Notes: generated by a model from the sequence alone, not told the origin. A stretch of DNA of 26,772 bases from Bacillota bacterium (GCA_023388635.1 JAEWFW010000003.1:1-26772), one strand, 5' to 3'. Positions 14,942 to 22,945 are shown, counted from the stretch's first letter. Numbers and translations: made by a program.

Positions 14942-15784
14942 ATGAAACACACGAAAAAAATAGTACTTATAGCTTTATCATTGATTTTATCGATCGGAGT
15001 ATTTGCAGGATGCTCTAAATCGTCTTCGGAATCGACAATTGCTTCCATAGAAGACAGAGGTACAATCCGTATTGGAGTATTCAGTGACAAACCGCCTTTC
15101 GGATACGTCGATGCCAATGGCGACAACCAAGGATTTGACGTGTATATCGCTAAGCGCTTTGCAAAAGATTTATTGGGAGACGAATCAAAAGTAGAATTTG
15201 TACTAGTAGAAGCGGCAAGCCGTGTAGAGTTCCTCGAATCGAACAAAGTAGACATCATCCTCGCCAATTTTACAGTCACTGAGGAACGCAAACAACGTGT
15301 CGATTTTGCCAATCCGTACATGAAAGTCGCTTTAGGTATCGTCTCGCCAACGGGTGAAGTCATCACCTCCGTCGATGACCTGCAAGGCAAAACGCTAATC
15401 GTCAATAAAGGAACGACAGCAGAAACATACTTTGCAAAAAATCATCCGGAAATCGAGTTGTTGAAATTTGACCAAAACACAGAAGCATTCCAAGCACTAA
15501 AAGACGGACGCGGAGCTGCACTCGCCCATGACAACACATTGCTGTTCGCTTGGGCTAGAGAAAACACAGGTTATGAAGTGGGCGTCTCGACACTCGGCGA
15601 CCTCGATGCGATTGCACCGGCTGTCAAAAAAGGCAATGACGAACTGCGCAACTGGATCAACGATCAACTGACTGAGCTGGCAAAAGAGCAATTTATCCAT
15701 GAAGCCTACGAACAAACATTAAGACCTGTATACGGTGATACTGTAGATCCGGAAGATGTTGTCGTCGAAGGCGGACAATTCTAA
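14942..15784 (+). CDS. Amino-acid ABC transporter substrate-binding lipoprotein (family 3)
   Basis: This extracytoplasmic binding protein of 280 residues is anchored by lipid. The signal peptide ends in a lipobox at VFAGC with Cys24. The family-3 signature follows: GTIRIGVFSDKPPFGYVDANG, then ANFTVTEERKQRVDFANPYM, LQGKTLIVNKGTTAETYF and AIAPAVKKGNDELRNWIN. These blocks resemble PEB1/CjaA-like acidic amino-acid or cysteine-binding proteins, but the ligand is not certain. The frame extends to 14885; the ATG at 14942 is chosen because it gives a correct signal peptide (MKHTKK) and has AAGGGG upstream. It lies 108 bases after the ATPase gene, with a hairpin in the gap that may adjust its expression. 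Confidence 0.92.
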   Translation: MKHTKKIVLIALSLILSIGVFAGCSKSSSESTIASIEDRGTIRIGVFSDKPPFGYVDANGDNQGFDVYIAKRFAKDLLGDESKVEFVLVEAASRVEFLESNKVDIILANFTVTEERKQRVDFANPYMKVALGIVSPTGEVITSVDDLQGKTLIVNKGTTAETYFAKNHPEIELLKFDQNTEAFQALKDGRGAALAHDNTLLFAWARENTGYEVGVSTLGDLDAIAPAVKKGNDELRNWINDQLTELAKEQFIHEAYEQTLRPVYGDTVDPEDVVVEGGQF

Positions 15785-15814
15785 AATTTCAACCAAACAT
15801 TGATACAAATAAAC

Positions 15815-15857
15815 GGGGATGCGGCAAAGCTACAATGAAGTAGTTAGCAGCATCCCC
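15815..15857 (+). terminator. Probable terminator hairpin after the amino-acid ABC operon
   Basis: GGGGATGC (15815-15822) pairs with GCATCCCC (15850-15857), and a smaller inner stem (GCTAC/GTAGT) can form. The run after it is only pyrimidine-rich, so termination efficiency is uncertain. The rest of the gap to 16058 is pyrimidine-rich and holds nothing I can name. Confidence 0.5.
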
Positions 15858-16058
15858 TATTCTGTTCCCTTCAACACTTTGACACTCCAACACTCTTACA
15901 CCCAACATTTTTGCGCCTCAACCCCTCTTCCACATATTTTCCACTGCTGCCTCAATCAATCCCATGTTTAGATGAATATAATATACCATTGCATACGCGA
16001 CGTCTTATCCGATAGCTAAAAATTCTTTTTATAATGTTAAATACGGGAGCGTTTTATA

Positions 16059-18083
16059 ATGGATATACACCAAGAAAAGCAAAATGTCATACAAAAGATT
16101 GTCTTTTTCGTCAGAGCAGAATGTGATTCATTCCTCAATGACATCATAAGAGATTTATCCAACCATCATCAGACTTGCAAAATCGTAATCCGCAGCCATA
16201 TGGAATACCCATTGATTGATCAATGGATGCATTGGGCGACCGTCTGCTGGTTTGAATGGTGCGACGATCTGATTATCTATGGAAGCCAGCGGGAAATCGC
16301 CAAACAAAAGAAAATCATCTGCCGCTTGCATAGCTACGAAGCCTTTACAACATATCCAAGTCGGGTCTGCTGGGCTAACGTAGACAAATTGATCTTTGTC
16401 GCCAACCATATCCGTGAATATACCGTCAATACCTTTGCCATTGACCACACGAAAGCAATCACCATACCTAACGGGGTAAACCTCAAGTGTTGGGATTTTC
16501 AAGACCAACCAGCCGGTTTCGACATCGCCTATGTTGGATATATCAATTACAAAAAAAGTCCTTTACTACTCTTACAAGCATTCAAAGCAATCCACAATCA
16601 CGATCAGCGTTACAGACTGCACATCGCCGGAACAATCCAAGAACCCCGCTATTCTTTGTACCTAAATCAAATGATCAAAGAAATGCATCTGGAAAATCAC
16701 GTGCTTTTCGCCGGATGGCAAACCGACCTCAACCAATGGCTGGAAGACAAGCAATACATCCTCTGCACAAGCGTATTAGAATCACAAAACATGAGCGTCA
16801 TGCAAGCAATGGCAAAAGGAATCCAACCCTTAATCCATAATTTCGTCGGCGCGAAATCAATTTACCCAGAATCGTATATTTGGAACACCATCGATGACCT
16901 CGTCGCAATGCTAAAAACCAATACCCACAATCCATCCGAATACAGGAGCTACATCGAAGATCACTACGCGCTGCCGTTACAATTGGAGAAAATACGCCGA
17001 ATGATAGCAGACATGTGTATGACAAATGACACGATAGTAAATTCAGATATTTCTATAACAGATACCTCTATATCTAATATCTCTACAACACCCAATCCCC
17101 TACTAAATAAAGAATTTGACTACAACCGCTATTGGAACTTTCGCCTCAACAAAAAGTTTTCCATAGAAAGCGTAGGCTATTGGGGACTTGGTGAACTATA
17201 CAATCAATTACTCTATGAAAAGCGGCTTACCATGTTAGAAAATACACTGACAGAGCTATTCCCCTCTGATAGCGCATTAAAGATACTGGAATTCGGACCG
17301 GGAACTGGCATCTTCACCGAACTATTTAAACAGAAAAATGTAGCAGAATACAGCGCCATCGATATCACACAAATATCCACAGCTACCCTCAGCAAGCAAT
17401 ATCCACAATACAAATTTATACACGGCGATATCTCCGACAGCAAACATTACGACGGATCCTACGACTTGATCTTCGCCAGCAACGTCTTGCTCCATATGAC
17501 ATCCGAGAACAATTTTATCGCTACGATCAACAACATAGCTGACAATTTAAAAGACGACGGTTTCTGTATCCTAATGGACCCGATCAGCTTGATAAACACC
17601 AAAAGTGAATCGGAGCACGTTATCATTCGCGATATCACATACATGCGCACTATACTGCAAGACTGTGGACTTGAACTGCATGCGGCAATCCCTTTGTTCT
17701 TTTTCATGAATTACCCATTTGATCGGAAACTATTAAAAACACAGAACGAAAAAGCGAATCAACTCTTCTCGTATATTAGCAGGTTATTCGCAGATACTTC
17801 ATTGTCGGATGCCGAAAAACAACTGATGGGAAATTATCTGATAGAACGTGAAAAAATGTTGATTCTTGATAAAGGATACGGACTGTCCGAAAAAATGCTG
17901 ATAATCCACAAATCTGGATATAAATCCAACACAAATATTACACTCAATTTCTATCTAAAAATTTCTGAAATACAAAACAAACTATCGACATTACAAAATT
18001 CCCTCTCTACAATTTCAGCATCATCGAATCATTACCTTAATCAATTGAATATATACTTAACATGTTTAGAAAATGACAGTTAA
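16059..18083 (+). CDS. Glycosyltransferase-methyltransferase fusion protein
   Basis: This is a 674-residue cytosolic protein with two enzymatic modules. Residues 1-320 form a GT-B glycosyltransferase: the donor domain starts near GFDIAYVGYINYKKSPLLLLQAF (153-175), continues HIAGTIQEPRYSLYL, and has ESQNMSVMQAMAKG at the catalytic site, where the second Glu of EX7E is Gln249. A linker at about 325-350 is rich in Ser, Thr, Asp and Ile. Residues 355-550 form a class I SAM methyltransferase with motif I LEFGPGTGIF (410-419), acidic residues YSAIDIT, and FIHGDISD. The last 120 residues include amphipathic, coil-like sequence. The ATG has GGGAG ten bases upstream. It probably glycosylates and methylates the same glycan, and complements the operon at 9069-12481. 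It may have been acquired with that cluster. Confidence 0.85.
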   Translation: MDIHQEKQNVIQKIVFFVRAECDSFLNDIIRDLSNHHQTCKIVIRSHMEYPLIDQWMHWATVCWFEWCDDLIIYGSQREIAKQKKIICRLHSYEAFTTYPSRVCWANVDKLIFVANHIREYTVNTFAIDHTKAITIPNGVNLKCWDFQDQPAGFDIAYVGYINYKKSPLLLLQAFKAIHNHDQRYRLHIAGTIQEPRYSLYLNQMIKEMHLENHVLFAGWQTDLNQWLEDKQYILCTSVLESQNMSVMQAMAKGIQPLIHNFVGAKSIYPESYIWNTIDDLVAMLKTNTHNPSEYRSYIEDHYALPLQLEKIRRMIADMCMTNDTIVNSDISITDTSISNISTTPNPLLNKEFDYNRYWNFRLNKKFSIESVGYWGLGELYNQLLYEKRLTMLENTLTELFPSDSALKILEFGPGTGIFTELFKQKNVAEYSAIDITQISTATLSKQYPQYKFIHGDISDSKHYDGSYDLIFASNVLLHMTSENNFIATINNIADNLKDDGFCILMDPISLINTKSESEHVIIRDITYMRTILQDCGLELHAAIPLFFFMNYPFDRKLLKTQNEKANQLFSYISRLFADTSLSDAEKQLMGNYLIEREKMLILDKGYGLSEKMLIIHKSGYKSNTNITLNFYLKISEIQNKLSTLQNSLSTISASSNHYLNQLNIYLTCLENDS

Positions 18084-18118
18084 TAAATCGCGATTGGTCT
18101 ATAAGGATCATCAATAAT
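18081..18118 (-). pseudogene. Relic of a siderophore ABC ATPase gene 3' end (38-bp imperfect direct repeat, copy 1)
   Basis: These 38 bases match 18921-18958, the last codons of the intact siderophore ATPase gene, at 32 of 38 positions, in the same orientation and exactly 840 bases away. Read on the minus strand the relic ends in IIDDPYRPIAIY-stop, versus IIEGPYGPIAIY-stop in the real gene. It also contains the stop codon of the GT-methyltransferase gene on the plus strand. Similarity ends abruptly upstream of it. It may be the remains of a second importer operon, or one of two repeats bracketing an inserted hicBA segment. Confidence 0.6.
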
Positions 18119-18229
18119 GAAAGCCTATCTCTTTTGCGAAAAATTACAATTAGCACCTTATAAACAAAAAACAATCTACTGAAAGTAGCAGGGATTCACC
18201 TCATAGATTTTCTACAACAACAGATAAGT

Positions 18230-18269
18230 AAAAAGTTGAACGAAAAAATGTTTTTTCGCCCAACTTTTT
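18230..18269. terminator. Bidirectional terminator between GT-methyltransferase and hicA
   Basis: The inverted repeat AAAAAGTTG-AA-CGAAAAAA, loop TG, TTTTTTCG-CC-CAACTTTTT pairs 17 bases with one 2x2 internal mismatch. Its A-rich left and T-rich right sides suit termination in both directions between these convergent genes. Confidence 0.75.
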
Positions 18270-18297
18270 ATTTTAGAGACTAATTGGACAGTCCCAC

Positions 18298-18492
18298 CTA
18301 AAAGTGATATTTTATTCCGCTTTGCTTCATAATTTCGTTCGCCGTATGCCTTGATTTTATTTTCCCATCAACTGTGAAGTTGATGTTTTTTATAGGACTA
18401 TACCAAATATCGTGATCGCCCTTGCCATGCCTGACAAATGTACAACCATTTTGCTTGAGTATCTTTCTTACCTTTTTCTCGTATTCCGCCAT
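18298..18492 (-). CDS. hicA: HicA-family toxin (YcfA-like mRNA interferase)
   Basis: This is a 64-residue basic protein with the HicA double-stranded-RNA-binding-like fold. The key segment is CTFVRHGKGDHDIWYSP with the catalytic-type His27 (GDHDIW), followed by the conserved beta strand INFTVDGKIKSRHTANEIMKQSGI. HicA toxins cleave mRNA when released from HicB. The start is the ATG at 18492, which overlaps the antitoxin stop as TGATG, with GCAGGTG eight bases upstream; an upstream in-frame TTG at 18495 is less likely. The antitoxin-first order and overlap indicate tight translational coupling. Whether the toxin is active cannot be judged, but no key residue is missing. Confidence 0.85.
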   Translation of the reverse strand: MAEYEKKVRKILKQNGCTFVRHGKGDHDIWYSPIKNINFTVDGKIKSRHTANEIMKQSGIKYHF

Positions 18493-18716
18493 CAAACATA
18501 CACCTGCTCATGACGTTCAGAACGAAAGCAAAGGGATATTGTTTTTTCAACAGTGCTATTATGATTAAGAGATAAAAGTTCAGGAACAGCGAATCGTACA
18601 CGCTCTATAAGAGCGTCTAATGAGCCTGATTCAAGAACTAATCCTTCTATTGTTTCACTTGTAGCAATCCATACAGCAGCTTCATTATCCCATGTTAAAT
18701 TCACAGTATACTCCAA
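18492..18716 (-). CDS. hicB: HicB-like antitoxin (DUF1902 family)
   Basis: This is a small acidic protein of 74 residues. The DUF1902/HicB partial RNase-H-like pattern is visible: YTVNLTWDNEAAVWIATSETIEGLVLESGSLDALIERVRFAVPELLSLN. The frame reaches a GTG at 18725, but GGAGG touches that GTG directly, leaving no space, while a TTG at 18716 is nine bases downstream of the GGAGG. I therefore take TTG as the start. Members of this family neutralise HicA and often lack a DNA-binding domain; none is obvious here, so autoregulation may be absent or indirect. It is followed immediately by hicA. Confidence 0.8.
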   Translation of the reverse strand: MEYTVNLTWDNEAAVWIATSETIEGLVLESGSLDALIERVRFAVPELLSLNHNSTVEKTISLCFRSERHEQVYV

Positions 18717-18762
18717 TATTAACACCCTCCAATCGTACTTCTGTTGCTATTTATTATATTCT

Positions 18763-18791
18763 ATTGTACCACGGAGTAGCATTATTAACAA
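18763..18791 (-). promoter_or_regulatory. Probable sigma-A promoter of hicBA
   Basis: On the minus strand TTGTTA (18786-18791) and TACAAT (18763-18768) are spaced by exactly 17 bases. The -35 hexamer lies in the tail of the terminator of the upstream siderophore operon, so the toxin-antitoxin unit starts where the previous transcript ends. Confidence 0.55.
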
Positions 18792-18822
18792 ACGAAGGAG
18801 GCTATCAGCCCCTTCGTTTGTT
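18787..18822 (-). terminator. Terminator of the siderophore importer operon
   Basis: AACAAACGAAGG (18787-18798) pairs perfectly with CCTTCGTTTGTT (18811-18822), extended by an inner GGCT/AGCC pair with a one-base bulge. It lies about 100 bases after the ATPase gene stop on the minus strand and is followed by a T-rich TTTGTTAATAAT. Confidence 0.75.
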
Positions 18823-18919
18823 GTACAGTCATAATAACTTATCGTTGTACCGTTTTTAAGCAGTTCCACAATCAAACTATCGATATTTCCAAGATATCAC
18901 CGTGTAACAGTAAGATAAA

Positions 18920-19672
18920 CTAATAAATCGCTATTGGACCATAAGGCCCCTCAATAATTTCTATGTTCGTTTCAAAAATCTCTGTCAACACTTCTGCATT
19001 CATAACCTCTTCTACTGTTCCAAAAGCAGCAATTCGTCCATCTTTCATCGCACAAATTCTATCAGAATATTTGGCTGCAAAATTGATATCATGCATAACA
19101 GTCAGAATCGTTCTGCCAAATTCATCAGCAGCTTGCCGCAAATGCTCCATCATTTGCACAGAACGTGCGACATCGAGATTGTTCAGCGGCTCGTCCAAAA
19201 GTACATATTCCGTCTCTTGGCACAGAACCATCGCGACATATGCTCTTTGCCTTTGCCCACCGGAAAGCTCATCTAAATATCTATTTTCCAGATCCGTCAA
19301 ATCCAAAAAATCAATATATTTAGAAATAATCGCTTCATCCTCTTTCGTTAACCTTCCTTTAGAATAAGGGAAACGCCCAAACCCAGCTAATTGCCTGACA
19401 GTAAGCCTCGTTACAAAATGATTTTCTTGGCGCAAAATAGTCAAAATTTTTGCCAAGTCGGCTGATTTCGATTGAGAAACATCCATATTGGCAACCTCAA
19501 TTTGACCTTCATCAATATTCAAAAGTCTGCCAATCATCAAAAGTGTCGTAGACTTTCCCGCTCCATTGGGTCCAATTAAAGAAGTGAGACCGGCCTTTGG
19601 CACATTAATACTCAAAGGTCCTATTTCTACCTCATCAGTATACGATTTTTTAACATTATCAATTTTTATCAT
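18920..19672 (-). CDS. Iron-siderophore ABC transporter ATP-binding protein (FecE/YclP type)
   Basis: This is the cytoplasmic ATPase of the siderophore importer, 250 residues. Walker A is GPNGAGKS (34-41), the Q-loop is in ILRQENHF, the signature LSGGQ is 136-140, Walker B is YVLLDEP with LNNLD after it, and the switch histidine is 194 in MHDINFA. The protein is very close in pattern to B. subtilis YclP (petrobactin-type importer). Its ATG overlaps the preceding permease stop (ATGA). Its last codons are duplicated at 18081-18118, on the far side of hicBA. Confidence 0.93.
   Translation of the reverse strand: MIKIDNVKKSYTDEVEIGPLSINVPKAGLTSLIGPNGAGKSTTLLMIGRLLNIDEGQIEVANMDVSQSKSADLAKILTILRQENHFVTRLTVRQLAGFGRFPYSKGRLTKEDEAIISKYIDFLDLTDLENRYLDELSGGQRQRAYVAMVLCQETEYVLLDEPLNNLDVARSVQMMEHLRQAADEFGRTILTVMHDINFAAKYSDRICAMKDGRIAAFGTVEEVMNAEVLTEIFETNIEIIEGPYGPIAIY
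18921..18958 (-). repeat. 38-bp imperfect direct repeat, copy 2 (3' end of ATPase gene)
   Basis: This is the partner of 18081-18118, with 32 of 38 positions identical in the same orientation. It contains the last twelve codons of the intact siderophore ATPase gene. The hicBA pair, both terminators and the hicBA promoter lie between the two copies. Confidence 0.65.
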
Positions 19673-20685
19673 AGCGCCCTCTTCCTTAAAATTACCATTA
19701 AGAATATGATTCCACCAAACAGCTCAATAATAACTGAAACAACGCCTTGAGCATTGAATATATGGTACATAAAAAAGTATGCAGCCGTCATTATCAAAAA
19801 ACCTATAGCGAGAGCCATTGGGAAAATATATCTGTGGTCATACGTTGGTGCCGCCTGATAACTTAAAGTCGCCACTAAAAATCCAAAGAAAGTAAGCGGT
19901 CCAACCAACGCTGTCGAAATCGACATCAAAACAGAAACTAATACAAGCGTATAAATTACGCTCATTCGATGATTAACCCCAAAAGACGTAGCGACATCCT
20001 TTCCCAATGACAACACATTTAACCTCTTAGAATAAGAAAACAGAAGGATTGCCACAACGATGACAATCGGAATTACAAATGGATAATATGCAGCATCCGC
20101 GTTATTGACAGAACCAAACAATCTTGCCTGTAAAATATCAAACTCCGATGGTGCAAGCAGCCTTCTCATAAATGATGACAAAGACCTCAATCCCGTTCCA
20201 ATAATAATTCCGACCAAAAGCATAAGCTGTAAATTTCCATACTTTCCGGAAAGCAACCATCCATACAGTATCAAGCACAATAAGACCATAGCCATAACTT
20301 GAAATAAAAATGATCCGATACCACTAAAACCTATAAATACAGTGGCACCAAAGAAAAACATTGTGCTAGTGTGAATTGTCGAATAAAGTGCTTCAAACCC
20401 TAAAAGCGAAGGGGTTATAATCCGATTATTGGTAATCGATTGGAAAGCAACGGTCGACAAACTCTGACAAACGACAGCAATAAGCATCGCCACAACAGCA
20501 GCGATTCTTCTTTTAACAACCGGAATAAACGAAGGCGAATCGATTGGAACCGGATTGTTATAAACCAACAATCCATAGGTCGCAAGAGCACCCAAAGCAA
20601 TCAATGTCGTCAACAAAATCCAATAACGTTTTTCTTCCTTTTTAGAGCGAAAAGCTCTAGCTGATCTACATTCCAATCCGTTCAT
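19669..20685 (-). CDS. Iron-siderophore ABC transporter permease (FecCD family, YclO type)
   Basis: This is a polytopic permease of 338 residues with about nine or ten hydrophobic helices. FecCD features include AVVAMLIAVVCQSLSTVAFQSITNNRIITPSLLG (an equivalent of the GxxLQxxxRNPLAxPxxLG block), then LGKDVATSFGVNHR at the ATPase-coupling loop and ALVGPLTFFGFLVATLSY. The ATG has AAAGGAGG upstream and overlaps the stop of the first permease. With its partner it forms a heterodimeric channel as in YclN/YclO. Confidence 0.92.
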   Translation of the reverse strand: MNGLECRSARAFRSKKEEKRYWILLTTLIALGALATYGLLVYNNPVPIDSPSFIPVVKRRIAAVVAMLIAVVCQSLSTVAFQSITNNRIITPSLLGFEALYSTIHTSTMFFFGATVFIGFSGIGSFLFQVMAMVLLCLILYGWLLSGKYGNLQLMLLVGIIIGTGLRSLSSFMRRLLAPSEFDILQARLFGSVNNADAAYYPFVIPIVIVVAILLFSYSKRLNVLSLGKDVATSFGVNHRMSVIYTLVLVSVLMSISTALVGPLTFFGFLVATLSYQAAPTYDHRYIFPMALAIGFLIMTAAYFFMYHIFNAQGVVSVIIELFGGIIFLMVILRKRAL

Positions 20686-21704
20686 CCTAGCCTCCTTTGT
20701 TTCCGTCGTCTCAATAAAATAGCAATAAATACGACTGAGCCCACTGTTCCAAGAATCAAAGAAACAGGAACTTCAAAAGGCATAATAATTCTTCGAGCAA
20801 CGATGTCGCAAAGAGTGATTGTACCCATCCCTAACACACATACCCAGGGTAAATTGCTCCGCAAATCATCACCTCGATACATGGAAACAATATTCGGTAC
20901 AATTAAACCTAAAAAAGGTAAATTCCCAATGACAGCTGCGACAATTCCGACTGCAAAAGAAATAAGCCCAGTGCCGAGAAGCACGATCCTGTTATAATTC
21001 TCCCCGAGACTTGTTGCCAAATCTTCCCCGAGTCCAGCCAACGTCAGCCTATTAGCATATATAAAAATCAGTACGGTAACGATAATAATCAACCATAAAT
21101 ATTCATATCTTCCAACTTGAATTGGTGCAAACGAACCGACAAACCAAGTTTCAATATTCTGCGTCATTTGAAAAACGAGACCGATAAACGTGGAAATTGC
21201 AGAAATAACAGCTCCAAGCATCATCCCAATAATCGGGACAATTAAAGACGAGCGAAGTTTCACTCTCCTTAAAAACAAAAAGAAAATCATCGTTCCTATA
21301 AAGGAAAAAATGATCGCACCAGTCATTCTTAGCAATAAGGTTGGTGCAGGGAACAATAAATAAATAAACATCAGTCCTAAGCCAGACCATTCAATCGTTC
21401 CTGTCGTGGTAGGTTCTACCAAGCGATTCTGGGTAATCAGTTGCATTACGAGTCCTGCCATTGACATTGCAGCTCCCGTAAGCATCAGCGCCACTGTTCT
21501 CGGAATACGCGTGATGAAAAACATATCAAGCCCGTCGGCTTGTCCTCGTATATCATAAACTCCGGTAAACAGCGATATAACACCTAAAATCATAACAACT
21601 ATAATCGCCGCTATAAAAAGCTTTGTCCATATTTTATTTTGACTATAAAGCTGGGGCTGAGAATCCTCAGCCCTAGCGATTTTTTGTATTGTATTTTTTG
21701 GCAC
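20682..21704 (-). CDS. Iron-siderophore ABC transporter permease (FecCD family, YclN type)
   Basis: This is a permease of 340 residues. It starts at GTG with AAAGGAG upstream. Recognisable blocks are RIPRTVALMLTGAAMSMAGLVMQLITQNRLVEPTTTG, the coupling loop LAGLGEDLATSLGENYNRIV, and GNLPFLGLIVPNIVSMYRGDD. It is longer at the N-terminus than its partner, with a charged cytosolic stretch of about 28 residues ahead of the first helix. It lies 18 bases after the binding-protein gene. The two permeases differ clearly, which fits a heterodimer. Confidence 0.92.
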   Translation of the reverse strand: MPKNTIQKIARAEDSQPQLYSQNKIWTKLFIAAIIVVMILGVISLFTGVYDIRGQADGLDMFFITRIPRTVALMLTGAAMSMAGLVMQLITQNRLVEPTTTGTIEWSGLGLMFIYLLFPAPTLLLRMTGAIIFSFIGTMIFFLFLRRVKLRSSLIVPIIGMMLGAVISAISTFIGLVFQMTQNIETWFVGSFAPIQVGRYEYLWLIIIVTVLIFIYANRLTLAGLGEDLATSLGENYNRIVLLGTGLISFAVGIVAAVIGNLPFLGLIVPNIVSMYRGDDLRSNLPWVCVLGMGTITLCDIVARRIIMPFEVPVSLILGTVGSVVFIAILLRRRKQRRLG

Positions 21705-21722
21705 TTCTTATGCTCCTTTACA

Positions 21723-22775
21723 CTACTTTAAAGTATTTGCAAGGTTCTCAAATAACTCTAGATATGTTTGTATTGATTCATTCGTGTACGTGTCATTTGG
21801 CGCATAAACGATCTGGCCTTTAGAAACTGCCGTTGTATTTTGCAGAGCAGGTGAATTATCGATAACATCCTGGGCAGGAACTGCATCACTAGCACCAGAT
21901 ACTGCCGCATCACGGTCTAGTACGAAAATCCAATCAGGATTACTTTGTGCAATTGCTTCTACAGAAATTTCGTCACCTTGGTGATCTGAAGTAGCACCAC
22001 CGACTTCTAATGCCGGAACCCAGCCGAAAATTTCATACATTGGTCCCCAAACACGTCCAGATTTTGGAGCTGAGAAACCAATATTTCCACCAGAAACTAC
22101 AACACTCATAACTGTATCTTCTCCGTTATATGCGGACTTCGCATCTTCAATAGCCTTATCGAAATCAGCGACCAATTTTTCGGCCTCCGCATTTTTGTCG
22201 AAAATTTTCCCCAAAGCAATTGTCGAATCCTTCAGTCCATTGACTAAATTTTCTCCCGGTGTAGCAGCCGCTTCCGAAACATCAAAATTGAGATTAATCA
22301 CAGCCGCATTTGGCACTAACTTCTTAATATCTTCATAAAAACTAGCAAATCTTTGACCGACAATGACAAGCTCAGGGTCTACGGCCGCTATAATTTCAAG
22401 ATTTGGTTCACGATGATTTCCAATATCTAGAACTGACTCATCAGCTACATATGGTAAATCCGCAGGCATTACAGCCTTTGGAGCAGCCGCTAATTCAATT
22501 CCCCAATCAACTAAAGTTTCAAACGTTCTATTATCCAACGCAACTACATTTTTAGGATTTACAGGAACAATAACTGTTCCATGAACATCAGTGATTTCAA
22601 CCGTTGTAGCTTTGGCAGGCTCATTTACTTGCCCATTCGTTTTACCATTTCCAGCAGTATTGCCAGTTCCAGCGGGTTCACTAGTTCCATTGCTTGAATT
22701 TGATGAGCAAGCAGCCAACATCAAAGCAAGCGTTGCTATAATAATAGCTAATTTAAAAAATTTAGATTTCCTCAT
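21723..22775 (-). CDS. Iron-siderophore-binding lipoprotein (FatB/YclQ/CeuE type)
   Basis: This extracellular lipid-anchored binding protein has 350 residues. The signal peptide ends in a LAAC lipobox with Cys23, followed by a Ser/Gly/Asn/Thr-rich linker to about residue 55. The class III binding-protein core shows VTDVHGT-like EITDVHGTVIVPVNPKNVVALD, ELVIVGQRFASFYEDIKKL, VMSVVVSGGNIGFSAPKSGRVWG and DWIFVLDRDAAV, a pattern shared with B. subtilis YclQ, which binds petrobactin and related catecholates. The actual siderophore is not certain. The ATG follows AGGGAGAG. It is the first gene of the importer operon and lies behind a Fur-box match. Confidence 0.92.
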   Translation of the reverse strand: MRKSKFFKLAIIIATLALMLAACSSNSSNGTSEPAGTGNTAGNGKTNGQVNEPAKATTVEITDVHGTVIVPVNPKNVVALDNRTFETLVDWGIELAAAPKAVMPADLPYVADESVLDIGNHREPNLEIIAAVDPELVIVGQRFASFYEDIKKLVPNAAVINLNFDVSEAAATPGENLVNGLKDSTIALGKIFDKNAEAEKLVADFDKAIEDAKSAYNGEDTVMSVVVSGGNIGFSAPKSGRVWGPMYEIFGWVPALEVGGATSDHQGDEISVEAIAQSNPDWIFVLDRDAAVSGASDAVPAQDVIDNSPALQNTTAVSKGQIVYAPNDTYTNESIQTYLELFENLANTLK

Positions 22776-22794
22776 AATCTCTCTCCCTATATAC

Positions 22795-22806
22795 GTTTTA
22801 TAGACA
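22795..22806. repeat. 12-bp direct repeat GTTTTATAGACA, copy 1 (operon leader)
   Basis: An identical 12-mer occurs at 22946-22957, the same orientation, 151 bases away. This copy lies in the leader of the siderophore operon just ahead of the ribosome site. The two bracket the Fur box and promoter and could be sites of the neighbouring AraC-type regulator. Confidence 0.4.
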
Positions 22807-22837
22807 AGCAGATTATTGAATCGATAAAATTAATATC

Positions 22838-22865
22838 TTTATAGTGCACAGTAACAACGCAGTAA
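22838..22865 (-). promoter_or_regulatory. Candidate promoter of the siderophore operon
   Basis: On the minus strand TTACTG (22860-22865) and TATAAA (22838-22843) are spaced by 16 bases. The -35 abuts the Fur-box match at 22867-22881, a position where bound Fur would block polymerase. Confidence 0.4.
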
Positions 22866-22866
22866 T

Positions 22867-22881
22867 CGATAATGATTATCA
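22867..22881. promoter_or_regulatory. Fur box upstream of the siderophore operon
   Basis: CGATAATGATTATCA matches the 7-1-7 Fur consensus TGATAATNATTATCA at every defined position except the first. It lies 92 bases upstream of the binding-protein start, which is expected for iron-repressed siderophore uptake. Confidence 0.8.
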
Positions 22882-22945
22882 AATTCAATGCTCTGGCGCA
22901 AGTGTACTATAAACTTACGATTCATGACAATGGACAATCCTGCAT

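Noticed and set aside
15785..16058. Possible small gene or RNA in the 274-base gap before the GT-methyltransferase gene
   Set aside because: Apart from the terminator hairpin the stretch is pyrimidine-rich with repeated CAACACT-like words, without a good start, ribosome site or strong fold.
18492..18725. GTG at 18725 as the hicB start
   Set aside because: GGAGG touches this codon with no spacer; a TTG nine bases downstream has proper spacing.
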